NCBI RefSeq assembly: GCF_022965805.1
Contig: NC_133108.1
Coordinates: 43,656,051-43,720,050, forward strand
Source: Primulina eburnea
Taxonomy: Eukaryota > Streptophyta > Magnoliopsida > Lamiales > Gesneriaceae
Length of the DNA stretch: 64,000 nucleotides
Direction: 5' to 3'
The position numbers and the translations under genes were made by a program. The notes beneath the pieces were generated by a model, which worked only from the letters and a program-made list of their open reading frames with translations, had not been told where the DNA came from and did not search any database. Of the stretch, positions 11,968 through 24,557 are shown piece by piece (position 1 is the first letter of the stretch; each line of letters starts with the position of its first letter).

Positions 11968-12880
11968 CTGCAAAAGAAAAGGTTTTGAAGCATTTGTATA
12001 AACGAACCATACATATCACATTTCCACTCGTTTCTCCTCTGAGCCGGTTTATCTGTTGGAACATAAGTCCACCAGCAACCTAAAACCAAGAGGCCGGTCT
12101 ATTTAAGGGAGCCTCTAAAGCTTGTCAACCATATTTTCTTATGCGATGTCATTGTTTGTCAGAAAATTTGGACGTTGCAGCAATCTCATCGAGTATATTT
12201 TCTCCAAATCAATCCCACATAAGTTAGATGACCCACCTAAGCACAACATTAAGTTTACGAGTAGGCAGTGTTTAAAAAAAAAAAATCAAAATTAAAGACT
12301 TACCCATTGATAAATACACCACAACTCCATCAAAGAAGAAAAAGAGAATGCATCCATTGCTAATTTCACAATCCAATTCTTCCTAAATCATACTATTTTT
12401 TAATTATTCATTTATTTGTTAAAATCATCATATTTTGAAAATAGTAATAAATATGTAATTTAATTTTATTTAGAATATTATTCTTAATTTATATACATAA
12501 CACATAAACATTTTAATAAAGAAATATTAATAATTTAATCAACTTTCAAATTCCTCCTACACACACAAACTTCAAATACACATATACGACAAATATTGAA
12601 ATATACAAATTAAAAATAATTCTTTTACATAATTTTATAAAAGATCATAATTAAACAATATTTCAAATATAGTAATTTTTTTATAAAGAAGGACTTCATT
12701 ACTCTAATCTTGTAGAAAATAATTTATTTTAAAATATTACAAAATTTATTTTAGTAAAAATTGATAAAGAAATTATATTTATAAATACCGTTTCAGATCC
12801 CAGTGTTTGTTTTTGTTTCCACACACACTGCTAAACAAAAGAAGAGGGAGAGTGTTAGATTCTAGTTCTTTGATCTCAAA
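11968..12880. other. AT-rich spacer between the HGSNAT relic and AUG4
   Basis: No gene seen. The first part is probably former intron of the relic. From 12360 it is very AT-rich and ends in the AUG4 promoter and 5'UTR. Confidence 0.5.
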
Positions 12881-12919
12881 TTGAATTGCGGGAGGCGGTT
12901 GATATTAATTTGTCAGTCA

Positions 12920-15900
12920 ATGGCGAGAGTGTTTGCGGCGCAAAATCTGCCGGCCGACGTGAACCAAGTGATGGATCAGCTTGAGCGCCACTGTTTGGCC
13001 CCCGATGGATCTCTCATTTCTAAATCCGCATACTACGACCTTCAACTCGTAATTCCGTTTGCTAAAGTTCATTAATTTCTGTTCTCTGTTGTTTCTGGAG
13101 TTTAATTCGGAAAATTTTCGCTTGTTTTGTCAATGCAGGCCAGAGAAGAAATGTACAAAGAGAGGCAACGTTACTTAGAATCCCTGGTACGAGAGTAGAA
13201 ACTTATAGTTTTAGATAAATTACTACTACCTGTTTACCGTTTGGTGGATCTTCCGGTGGTTTGGTGGTGTTTAATTTAGCTCAAATTTTGTAAAATGTAG
13301 TTTGTTGGAGTTTTTTTTTTTTTGGCTGCCTTATGTGCTTTATTGCTTGTGCACCTGCATAGGCAATATACCTAGAAGCTATAGCTATGGTGGAGGAGTA
13401 TCACCAGGCAAATTCGATCGCGAATTTGGGCAGTATTCGTGATGTTCAGGGTCTTTACCTGCAGCTTGGTTTGAGAAACTCACCTCAGGTTGTCCTGTTT
13501 TTCCACTTGGTTACTCAGTAATTGATCTCTTATGCTGGTTTGCATTGGTCATTTGTTATTTACATGAACAATTGTTCACGGCAGAGGGTCATAGGTTTTG
13601 TAAAGTTATATGTTTTAGTGGTTTATCGGATTGTCGATACTCTATTAAAGTTAAATATATGTCGAACTATCCAAAATAAGATGTTATTCATGAGTTATAA
13701 AACGTTAGGAATCAATGCTGTATTTCATACAGTTGAGCCAGTTTGACCTTGTATTGCAGTGATTGGACATTGTTTTAATATGGAATGAGTTGTTTCAGAG
13801 ATTGAGATATCGTGGCTCTTTTCTTGGATTTATTATACTCTTTTTCCTTTTGAGGTTGAATTACTTAGTTACAAGTTACAAAACTGATGAATTTTATAAT
13901 ATCAAAATTTCAGGTTTATGAGACTCTTGAACATAGGATGGTTGTTGCAGAAGCTGCTCAAAAGTTGCGGCTTTCACTTATCTCCAAAGATGGTGAGATT
14001 CATGAGGATGAAGCTGAAAAATGGAGTATGGTGTCAAGAAGTTCATTGGATAGTACAAGCACTAGTGTGACAATAAGCTCAAGCACAAATTCAACTAACT
14101 TGACAAATCTCTCTAACATTGGGGTGGGGGCTGCGAATAATTCTTTATCTGGGGGTACGACTGATGCATTAGAATCTGAAGTTGGTGGTGTTCCAAATAG
14201 ATTCCTAGGAATAACACCAGCCTATTTATGGCAAACACAACTTCAACAGATACCGATATCGATGGTATGACACATCTTATAAATATAATTTGGACTTCTC
14301 TTGCCTTTGGACTACTTTTGATGCTGGCCAAAAGTGCTTCAGTGGTTTTGATCATTTTTATTATGCTAGAAAAATGTAGAATGGTCTAATTTTCTGAAAA
14401 TGTAGGGCATTGAAGAATACCAAGTGTTACTTGCCCGTGAGATCGGAAGTCGGCTTGATGCTAAATGCAATAAATTAGCAGATGCTGTTGTTATCGATGA
14501 TATTGGTAAGCCACAATTTCCGATCCATATAAATATTGAATTTCATGTCATATATGATACTTATTGCTTGGTCAGTGTGATGTTATTTGCACATGAATTG
14601 GGCTGCCAAAACTGCATATGAATTGTAATTATGAACAATCAATATATTTTATCTTTGTCGACCGCAATGTGCTATAATAATGTTGTTACTTGCTTATTCT
14701 GCTTAGATGGATTTGCTTTACTGCAATATGATCTCTGTGATGCTACCAATTTGGGATTGATTGCAATCATGATTCACGAGTTAAACCTCTATCAAGGATA
14801 TTGACTTTTCATATGTATAAGATTATAGCAGTGATTCAACTTCAATTTCTTTTTTATTTTTCAGATTTGGCTGGTCATCAGAATTTGACTTCCCGGCTTC
14901 CTGAAAGGTATCTCTTTTTCTTAAGCCTCGCCGTCCATCTTAAACTATATTTACACCTTACGAGCAGGCACGATCATTTATTCTGTTCAGATTCTGGTGA
15001 TATTCTTTATGCTTGCATTTTTAATGATCACATCCTTGTTTTGTTTGAAATTGAAGTTTAACATATGTGGTTTTTCAACTCGTGCTGGATGAAAATTTTC
15101 TTCTTTACAGCTTTGGGTAAATAATGTTACTCACGATTGTGCTCATATGTCTTAATAAAATTTGCTTACTCTATTGCTTTTGTATTCTATATTATTTGAA
15201 AACCTGTGTTAGAGCTTGGAATTAGAAATTGAGGCCTGACTTTCTATTATATAGATAAAGATCTCTAGCTATCATATTTTTAAATATTTGTTATAGTTGT
15301 GATTCCCCAATTTATCGGTAGACTTAATCTTTTATAGCTTGATTTTTCCATGAGACAATTCTTCCGTGGTACATATGTGGTTCTAATTCATTTGTTACAT
15401 ATCAGGGTGAAATTGATCCTAGAAGAGATTGAAAGAGAAGAGTCAGCGTGGAGGGAGGATCTATATTCTTCTGACAGAAAGTTCGCTGAGTATTACTATG
15501 TGAGCAATAATTTATTCTCTCTCTTCACGAATAATTATCCTGAATATTTTTCCAGTGATAGCTCATTGAACTGTGGTCTTGTGCGCCTGCAATTGTTTTT
15601 ATTCTTGTATTATATGTCTATCCCCAGGTTTTGGAGCAGATTCTAGGAGTTCTTCTCAAACTTGTCAGAGATGTTAAACTGGAACATCAACACAAATATG
15701 TAAGTTTGCTACGGCTGAATTTAATTTGCCCTAGCCATGTAAACATCATGTTAATGTATGTGTACAATTAACTTACTTTCTATAGTTACTCGAAGATGTG
15801 TTTTGATACAGTCTCTAGTTTTTGGCAAAGATTATTTTATCAATTTTATTTATGTGTTTCATAGGATGATCTACAAAAGTCTTGGCTATGCAAAAGATGT

Positions 15901-16787
15901 GAGACCATGAGTGCTAAACTAAGGTTTGTATTCCCTGCATCTGACCTGGTTCTTTACCTTCAGAAACGACCGTTCTATAATGGTCTTTGGCTGTCTATTT
16001 ACTCGTTCTTATTTGCTTTGGAAGAGTTCTTGAACACATTCTACTCCTTGAAACATACACTCCAGAAACCATTCCGGCACTCCATAAAATCAGGTAAACA
16101 AATGAAACCTTCTCAAATCAAATTCATTTAGTACCTGGTATATTTATCACTATTGAACTCTTATATAGGAAATATTTGGTTGAATCAACGGAGGATGCGT
16201 CGCTTGCATATAACAAAGCTGTAAGCTTCTTTGCTGTTGTAGTGTTCTTGTGATTCTTTGTGTGTTCTTTTTTTATGGTTTTGTTACTGTTGTGGTGGTT
16301 ATGACCATGGATCTTGAAATGCTCAATGTCATTTTAGCTCAACAAACTAGTCAGAAAATATTATTTTATATATATATGGGTACAAGGAGTTCACATCATT
16401 AATTTATGTATTGTGGTAAGCCTGCTAATAAGTTACTGTGAAATCGTTGGACCTTATTTCTTAGAAAGAAAGTATGAATGTGGACGTATGAATTTGACAA
16501 TTTGTTGAGAAAATAGTGTATAAATTAAACTTGTAATACTCCTGTGTTATTTATATTTGTCAGGTTACGCGCCTTCGTGAGTATCAAGGTGTTGATCCTC
16601 ACTTTGACACCATTGCTAGGCAATACCACGAGATCGTGAAGGTAAATTCTTCATAATCTTTTGAAACTATTTTTGACATATTTTATCTCTTTCTAAATCA
16701 AAATTATCCTTGCAGAAGCTTGAAAATATGCAGTGGACTATTCACCAGGTTGAAATAGACCTCAAGCGTGACCATCCAATCTCCTAA
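12920..16787 (+). CDS. AUG4: Augmin complex subunit 4 (HAUS4-like)
   Basis: Subunit of the eight-protein augmin complex, which recruits gamma-tubulin to existing microtubules in the spindle, phragmoplast and cortical array. Twelve exons join in frame to 407 aa, close to the Arabidopsis protein. Exons: 12920-13048, 13139-13186, 13363-13488, 13914-14264, 14406-14505, 14865-14907, 15406-15499, 15628-15699, 15865-15923, 16169-16220, 16564-16641, 16716-16787. Family landmarks in order are LERHCLAPDGSLISKSAYYD, AIAMVEEYHQANSIANLG, RDVQGLYLQLGL, VYETLEHRMVVAEAAQKLRL, KWSMVSRSSLDSTSTS, a Ser/Thr/Asn-rich linker, then largely helical C-terminal sequence ending QVEIDLKRDHPIS. The first ATG inside the conserved frame was taken as start. 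It is convergent with CCB1. A second copy of the last dozen codons lies just after the stop. Confidence 0.93.
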
Positions 16788-17733
16788 TTTTTCCCTTTTA
16801 ATTCCGTGGAAGTCAAAGTGGATCTCAAGCGGGATCATCTTGCCTCCTATATGTTCTTTCATTATTGTTATTTTTAACATGTATTTAAGTATCTCTGAGT
16901 TTTGCACTTTTGTTTTTTTTTTTAAAAAAAAAAATTATTTGGGGTGGGGGTTTCACATGGATCTCAAAATCGAGACCTTGTCTCATAATGAGCCGTTGGG
17001 ACAGTAAATTGAAGGTTTCCAAATTGGGCTAAATGCCTGTTTCGGATCGGTCAGGGAGGCCACCAATATAAAGAGTGAAAATGCTGCAACATCTTTTGAA
17101 AGGGAATCGACAATTGTTCATCAACACGAACTGAAAACGGCTCATTGAATGGTTTTTGAATTTTGCATTCCAATTTTTTTTTCATTAAGTAATTTTTTTC
17201 CAAATCTTCAAATACTCATAATTTCTTTTTATAAAAAAATCCGCGATGTCATCGAGACCATTCCAAGAGACGCTAGAATGGCAGCTCCACGCCTATTGTT
17301 GTAGCGGACAATCCTAACTTGCCAAGTGCATGATTGATTTAGTAAGATTTAATACATGGCATTAAATATAAGAAAATCAATCGAGGATGTAATTTTGTAA
17401 AACTTCGGTGAATTTTTTACAATTTTTTAGATATGCCTGAAATATATGAAAATCAGTCGAGCATGTAATTTTACAAGACTTGGGTGAATTTTGAGATTTT
17501 TTTAGGTATGCTTGAAATTTCAAGAATCTTTCAATGGTTTTCTTGAAAATTTTGGGCATTGAGTGAAATTCGAACGTATGATGAAGAGTTCTTTACACAA
17601 AATTTGATCCAGTTATAAATCATGGGAGATCTACTGATGCATATATCATTTGTTGAAATTTAAAATTGCACCACACTACAACCAAGCGTACGAGCAAAGA
17701 CAATTGTCGCAACAAAAGAAATTCTTAACGTTT
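16788..17733. other. Convergent spacer between AUG4 and CCB1, with a diverged tandem repeat
   Basis: Begins with the AUG4 3' region, including an echo of its final codons at 16808-16850. About 17363-17530 holds two diverged copies of a roughly 77-bp unit (AAATATAAGAAAATCAATCG and AAATATATGAAAATCAGTCG starts) plus a short third start. No gene recognised. Confidence 0.55.
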
Positions 17734-19032
17734 TCATCTTTCAAATATACCTTTCACATACACCATTCCCTTTTCGCTCAGCTGCAACGCTCTCCTCATT
17801 TGCTCTACCTGTTGATCATCACCTTGCACGATAATCTCCGATAAAGTTCCATCATCGGCCACCATCATTTTCACCTTGACCTGCTCCTTTCTTGATGCTT
17901 TTGTCCAATAATACACCCCCCTGTTGTATTCATATTAATCAGTTTTTCGAATTAAGGGATTTCATATTTGAGTCAAATCATGATCGAGGTGTAGTTCACT
18001 CACGCGAGGGGACTCAGTACAGTCAGCCAAAACCAATTGTTTCCGATGTCGGGAAAAGTTATCGTAAGAACGAGGGCTACACTTGCTAGACTTATACAGG
18101 TGCAGAAAGTTAGCAGAGCAGCTTGACCCCGGCTAGGAGCCATCATTCCTTCGAATCTAAAACCGGCGAATAGTTTATATATAAACCAACTCAAGTAACA
18201 CCAAAATCTGAGATGGATAAAGTCCTTGCATGACAGCAGATGAAGTAGTCTTCCAACATGTCATCAGTAAACATATAAACAAGAAAATTTTCAGATAGAT
18301 GTGGTGTGAGAGGCTTACACTATTATATCACCTCGATCCGCTACTGAAAAACTATTTCGCGTAAAGAATGAAAAAATTTCTCCAGCCACCTGGTTAGGCG
18401 CCTTCTTCACCTCCCCTTCTATAAATGTCTTCTGCACAACCTGTGGTAAAATCAAAGTCAAATATACCATCCACCAAGCAAACGCTCATTAAACTCGAAA
18501 TCATTCAGTAATTAAGAAAATTGCACTGTATCTTTAGCCTCAGTGCATAGGGAACCTTTAGACTGATCAGCCACTGTGCTAAAACATATTGCTTCTATAC
18601 TAAAACAAGTGGCACATAAGCAGATACATAGGACATTAGGGGTAATAATTGGCACTATCTAACAGGTGTATGCATCCATGCAGAAAAGGAACATGGAAAT
18701 ATGGTACCTTAGATTTCACAGAACGTTTGATAAGAGACCAAAGACCGGGAACTGAGATGATGAAGAGACCAAGAGAAGTGTAGTAACTGGCCAACGAGTA
18801 ACCAGAATTATCCGCTAGCAAAAATAGAGCTCTGAGGGTCATGAAGTTGCTCGACAAGAGGCGAAGTAGAGGAAAGAACATCATCAAGAGAGTAAGACAT
18901 TCCAACCACAAGGTTCCTCTGTCTTGTTGACATGCAACCCTCTCCAAACCATGATGGATGAATGCGGTGCTGGTCATGGGTTGAAAACGTGCAACGATGA
19001 GATATTGGAGAGATTAGTAGCTTCATCGCCAT
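17734..19032 (-). CDS. CCB1: CCB1, cofactor assembly of complex C subunit B (chloroplast), with an apparent frameshift in exon 1
   Basis: Thylakoid membrane factor needed to attach haem c(i) to cytochrome b6 on the stromal side during b6f assembly. Four exons, all on the minus strand: 18708-19032, 18319-18440, 18004-18156, 17734-17920. The body is unmistakable: NSGYSLASYYTSLGL, SVPGLWSLIKRSVKSK, the loop VAGEIFSFFTRNSF, PSRGQAALLTFCTCISLAS, ALVLTITFPDIGNNWFWLTV and KGMVYVKGIFER. The N-terminus MAMKLLISPIS resembles other CCB1 starts and is a likely transit peptide. It is in a different frame from the body. Removing one A from the run of five at 18820-18824 restores a 261-aa protein of normal length. 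All later splice phases agree. A noncoding 5' exon ending at 19731 may be joined by an intron to 19034. Confidence 0.9.
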
Positions 19033-20194
19033 ATCTGATCATTCAAAAGTAAAAACTGACCTAATCAGTTTGCTGAAATTTCTTGATTCCATCTAAGGAC
19101 ACACCATTCTTGTTTACTGTTATCATTATTTTCGGTAGGTGGTTGAAAATTAACCTCTGCTTAACCTCAAATTATTCAATAATCCATTGCTCTTACAAGT
19201 TAAAGAGATTCACATAATCACATCTGTCAAAAACAGGCCCAAGATTGAATATTTATAACAACTCAAGAAACGCTTTAACAAAAATCAATTTTCTAAATCT
19301 ACTCCATTGAACTACACAGATTATATACACACGGTATTTATCGCAATTCCATTACTGGCAACAACTCTGAAACACAATCACCAATAAGCCTACAGCAACC
19401 TAATCCAAAATCGAAATTTCACACTCAAACAAAACAAAAAAAAAAAAAGAAAAATCAAGCGAAGCAAGCAAACATAGCTGGGACTTAACCGCATGGATTT
19501 AGCGTGTCTACAAGCAGATATACTTCCACTTGTCTCAAAATTTCCCCTTGTGTAGAACTTATAACAAGAAATAGAGATAGCTACATAAATGTCTAAATAG
19601 CATTTTACCCATTTCTCGGTCGGATTACAGAAAATATAATGAGCACAAGTTTGAAAAAATAGGAAAAAAGAAGAAGATAGAAGACATTGAGCTACGCAGG
19701 AAAAGCTACGTACAGCAACAGTTTTGGTACCTTTGAAGGGTGAAATGGAGCTTCTTGGCGAGAACAGGCTCACACAGATAGGGGTTGATATGTGTGTGTA
19801 TATTGTTTGGAGCGAGAGATGGATGAGGTAACCAGGTTAACGGTCCAGATTTGATGTTTTCTCCGAAAAGACAGAGGAATGATATTTAAGTATATGTAAT
19901 TAATTTTACATGTCTAAATTGATAAATACAGAAAATAAATTCGACATTATTATTCGGTAAAAAAAATTATTCGTCCATACTTAGCAAATTTCTCGTCATG
20001 TATTTTTATGAAATTACTCAAACAAACAGAAGGTATGATAAAGAATTAATATTTGAACCATCGAAAAGCAGATTTCATATTTTAGTTATGTGCAATCCAT
20101 AAGCATAGACGAACCAAAATCGAAAATCTTACAACCAACGACAGAATTTCAAACAGAAGAACGTTGTTTCAAACAAAATCCCATTTTGAAGATA
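19033..20194. other. CCB1 5' leader and promoter; spacer to the aminotransferase gene
   Basis: A GATCAG acceptor lies directly before the CCB1 ATG, and AAAG/GTACC at 19731/19730 (minus strand) could be the matching donor, giving a roughly 700-bp intron in the 5'UTR. The open frame at 19773-19390 starts at GTG and is probably not translated. From 19860 to 20194 is AT-rich spacer and 3'UTR of the next gene. Confidence 0.45.
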
Positions 20195-23100
20195 TTAAAA
20201 TAGTGTGAGGCATCCCTTTTCATCAACAAGACGACTGATTCTCTCCGAAGCAGCTGCGAGTGTGTCCTCACTTTTGCAGAAAGCAAATCTGATATACTTG
20301 GTAGATGGATTTGCATGGAAAAATCCACGCCCAGGCACTGCCACGACCCCGGATCGTTTAATCAACTCCTCTATAAATTCAACCTGCAACGTCAATCTCG
20401 TTAAAACTAAATTCATCATCTCTGTTCTTCTCTATGAAACCCGAGCCCAAAGTTCAGAAAGACTCACATCAGAGAGCAGGCAAGTTTCAGGGAGTCGAGC
20501 AAATACGAAAAAAGAACCTTGTGGCTTACACTCCATCTTTAAACCAACCCTTGCAAGCAAGTTGATCATACAATCTCTTTTTGATTCATAATCCTGACAA
20601 CATTGGACAGCATCACGTTCTTAAACATAACTCACGAGGTTGCCATGTTGGATTATAATCACATCAAACATATGTAAAAGTATCCCTAGTGACTGGTGTC
20701 ATATTTTGGGTGATGTTGGCACAAGGGGGAATAGGTAATGATGGTATTCGAAAGTCAATGATGACTAAATTGGACAGACAGTTCAAGGATCGAATTTCAC
20801 TGTTTTGAAACGTAAAATGGAGCTGCGGAATCCACAGAAGCAAATTCAAAGACTCGGAAACTTTGGAAAGGGATTGGATTTTCAAAGCACACAAGATCAT
20901 TTGGGAATAGTAGAATGCTTTAGAAATCTAGATTATCAAACTGAGACAAACCTTCAATCTACATGAAGAATTTGATGGTTGTAATCTTACCCTTCTCAAT
21001 GAATCAAAGTAAGAAGGAAGACTATTCAAAGCAGTCAAAGCAGCTTCTTGAAAAGGAGCCGGAGCAGAATCTGTTATTTTGATATGAATATTTCTGACTG
21101 CAGAAGCAATAGAAGATGGAGCAATCGCCCACCCAACTCTCCATCCTATATTGCAACCACTACTTGCTGTAAATCATTCTCGCATCTTTTGGGCACATGA
21201 AAGAAAAGGTATTCGACAAACGAAGGGCGGGGGTTGTGAATTTTAAGCGGTAAATTGTACCAGTTACGCTAAAAGTTTTTGACAAGGAAGACGTAATGAT
21301 CGTTCGTCTCTGCATTTCTGGAAGTGAAGCAATTGACAAGTGTTTTTCATTGTCGAAAGTAATATGCTCGTACACCTGCAGAAATAACAATTCAAAAGCA
21401 AAAAAGAAAAGTTACGGGGCAAAAGAAATACTCTTTTTTTGTTTGTTTAACCTTACAATGAAAATATATAAGTTGATCACCACTATGTAAATAGCAGGCT
21501 TTGCCTGACGGAGAATGGAGAACCAAGCAGAAACAATACATGCTGCGAGTCTAACAAGAAAGAATGTTTTCAGTCTCCAATTTTCAGCCTATCATGGTAA
21601 TCTACAGGTACAATAAGAGTGTTCTGCGATTTCTGTAAATTTAGAGGCTTGACATCAATGAAGAAATGGATATTTACTGGAAAATAATATCGAACACAAT
21701 AATAATTCCTCATCTTTTAAATAATGAAAATTAATATTGAAATTCATGATCCCATCAGTAGAGAGAATTATTGAGCCTAAAATATATATTAAATGTCGTT
21801 ATGCGATAGGAGTCGGCAAAGTTCGATCATACTTCATCTGTTACCACAAACACATCCCATCTCTGGCAAGCTCCAGCAATGATGTCAAGCTCGTCCTTTG
21901 TGAAAACTTTTCCTGTTGGGTTATGGGGGCTGTGTCACATTGAATTAGTCTAATTCCAAAAGCTTATAAGTCATTATCAAGCACCACATCTGAAGAGTGG
22001 CACAGCATTTTCAAAAAAAGAACTCGACAACTATAAATCTACATTAAGTTCAACTCCATAAAAAATGAAAAAATCAAGTATCTTTTTTTATTTAATTTAA
22101 GATAATGCACTTAAGATATCAATAACCAAATGCAACACAAGCAGAAAACCAACCAAAAAGAATTGATACACGAGAGAAATATGAACGCTAGCTCATATTT
22201 TTTAAAGGATAATTCAAAAAGCCAATCGGTTTTTACTATTTCACAGTAGAACTTTTGATGTAACATGAAAACACTCCTAACAGAGCAAAACGAACAGATG
22301 CAGTGCCCTCAAAGGATGTCCGAGTTGATAGATTAGGTGTCAAAACTTAGATTTCCAACGTCTTTTCGGAAGAGCTTGTGTTTTCTCAATGAGGTTTCTA
22401 CAGTTATTGCTTTAATAAGAGGTTTTCCCAGTGGACATCAAATGACAGCGGCCGTAGATTCCCACGTCATAAAAAAAAACCAAATGTAAAATTAATAGCA
22501 TGTTAAGTCCCGCATTTTTTAAAATCAATTATAAAACCCCTGTCAAATGGGGTAAATGTGGCTGAAAACCATCGACTGCTAAAACGAATGGGACACGAAC
22601 TCTTACAACAACCTTTGAAGAATAACAATTTTACCAAAAACCATACCTGTTCAAAACCAAAGCTTTAGTGTTATCAGTAAAAGTCTTCTCAAGTTTATCA
22701 GGACTCAATGTCCAATAAGGAGGATCGAGAGCCACATATACCTACCATATTTTCACGATAACAAATATATCATTTCATACCATTCGGAAGCTCAATCGAA
22801 CGAAAGAAAAATACTGCAACGACTGAATCAGCTAACCGGAACTCCTCCAGCAAGCTTAATACAAGTGTCGTATGTTTCATACGATGGATCGAACAATATA
22901 ACCTCATCTCCTTTATCAATAACTGAAACCAAAACAAACCCAAGACACGAAAATGGGAACTGAGCCAAAACTAAGAAAGAAACAACATAGATCATACTTG
23001 CAAACATTGTTGCCGCAAATGCCTCGGACTGCCCGCAACAAATGACCATATCAGTGTCGGGGTCAACATCAATTCCATGCATTTCTTTCATGTTACGAGC

Positions 23101-23391
23101 AACGTAATCACAAATTCCTTGCACGTGCCTTCATAAATTAACTAAATCTTTTGAGATTCCACTAATCAGAAAATGACGGGAACACGTTCGTTTGTTTGGA
23201 TGGATGGACCTGTACTGGTTGAAGTCGGAATTGATGGCGGAGACGGCGGCGTTTTTTATGTACAGCGGCGCAGGAAAATCGGGGAATCCTTCAGCGAGAT
23301 TAATGGCATTGCATCTTTGAGCAAGAAAAGATAGCTGCTGGATAGGAGATGGTGTGAGAGTCTTCGCCACAGAGGATAGCTTCTCTTCCAT
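20195..23391 (-). CDS. Class I/II PLP-dependent aminotransferase, kynurenine--oxoglutarate aminotransferase-like
   Basis: Nine exons join in frame to 391 aa: 23210-23391, 22998-23128, 22837-22922, 22647-22741, 21833-21929, 21261-21375, 20991-21145, 20468-20593, 20195-20383. Visible family features are NLAEGFPDFPAP (N-terminal substrate loop), CGQSEAFAATMFA, DPSYETYD, SPHNPTGKVF, VVTDEVYEHI (Asp and Tyr that contact PLP), and TSSLSKTFSVTGWRVGW with the Schiff-base Lys230. These are followed by DSAPAPFQEAAL and GVVAVPGRGFF. The sequence fits the plant group around Arabidopsis At1g77670, related to KAT/glutamine transaminase K. The exact amino donor cannot be read from sequence. No clear organelle transit peptide is seen. 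It is transcribed divergently from importin alpha. Confidence 0.92.
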
Positions 23392-23513
23392 GGCTGCTGC
23401 CTTCTTTATCCACTGACACGAAAATCAATATATATTTATAGATAACCATTTCATAATTCAATATATATATGAGTTTACTCCTTGTACGTAAAAAAAAAAA
23501 AAAAAAAAATTAA

Positions 23514-23695
23514 GAGGGAGTTTCATGTGAGATCGTTTCACAGATTTTAATCTATGAGATGAGTCAACTATAATCATATTCACAATAAAAAGTAATATTC
23601 TTAGCATAAAAAATAATATTTTTTCGTGGATGAACCAAATAAGAGATTCGTCTCATAAATACGACTCGTGTGACCGTCTCACACAAGTTTTTGTC
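23514..23695 (-). mobile_element. MITE copy 2 (GTGAGACGGTCTCAC family), diverged
   Basis: Reverse-oriented copy. It starts GAGGGAGTTTCATGTGAGA, has the TCTTAGCATAAAAAATAATA core and ends GACCGTCTCACACAAGTTTTTGTC. Several C-to-T type changes in the termini suggest an old copy. It lies just upstream of the aminotransferase start, after a long A-run. Confidence 0.8.
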
Positions 23696-24557
23696 AAAAA
23701 TGAATGGTTGCTTTTTTTTTAAAAAAAAAGAAAAACTATTTTTATCTTCAAAATTTACAACCAAACTTTGTCCCATAATATTTTTTAATGTATTTGATTT
23801 ATTATTCTTCGAAATTAGAATTCTTCTTAATAAACGTTAAGATAATAATTTTTGGTTATCAGCGTAATTTATTTATGAAATGTTCAAAATTTGAAACTTT
23901 TCATAACTTAGAAACAAAAGGAATAGAAATATTTTTAATAAGATTCTTAAATACATTTTTTATTTTTAAAAATTTAGATTTAAAATAATTATACGCTTAA
24001 AATATTCCATTGATGGGAAAAAAAATTGGCGATGATTTTCAAAATAAAAGGCATTTAATTTAATTAATTTAAAATCATAGACGCGCCTTTGAATTATTGT
24101 ACTGGAGATTTAAATGAAAAGCCCATTGTATCTCTGAACTTTGAGATTTTATGGGCCAAATATGGCCCATGTCATAATTCTGCCCATGTTGAGGCCTGGT
24201 TTAAAGTCCGTGGACTCCAATTTTTCTGGGCCGGCACACAACAACGGCCAGGATTTAACCTCCACGTGGATCATGCGAATGAAGAAACTCAAACCAGTGG
24301 CATTTGCGTTAATGACTTGAAATACAAGTCCAATTGTTACGTGGTATTCGGTTGCTAGAACTTTTGGACTGTTTAAATATCTAGACTCGTGTTTCTCAAG
24401 TACAAATGAAAAAAATATTCTCTCTAATTTATCATCCGTAAACAAAATTATTACTTGATTCTTCGATTTTAATCTGGAGCATACACAAGCAATAATTGCA
24501 TCTTGTAGATTTTAATTTCTGTATTTTTTTTTGTTTCTGGTTGGATCGAGAAGAACG
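23696..24557. other. AT-rich spacer with the importin alpha promoter
   Basis: No gene supported. The right half becomes less AT-rich and carries several GCCCA motifs, then the 5'UTR of importin alpha. Confidence 0.5.
24151..24170. promoter_or_regulatory. Palindromic site II pair ATGGGCC-N6-GGCCCAT upstream of importin alpha
   Basis: Two inverted GGCCCA elements separated by AAATAT form a 20-bp near-perfect palindrome about 390 bp before the ATG, with more GCCCA motifs nearby (24120-24126, 24181-24186, 24227-24232). Site II motifs bind TCP factors in promoters of growth genes, which fits an importin. Confidence 0.45.

Noticed and set aside
19390..19773. Minus-strand frame upstream of CCB1 as an N-terminal extension
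   Set aside because: It begins at GTG, not ATG, and runs through a probable 5'UTR intron donor. The CCB1 ATG at 19032 already resembles family starts.
24089..24358. 89-aa plus-strand frame before importin alpha
   Set aside because: No domain or paralogue, and it overlaps promoter motifs; likely chance.
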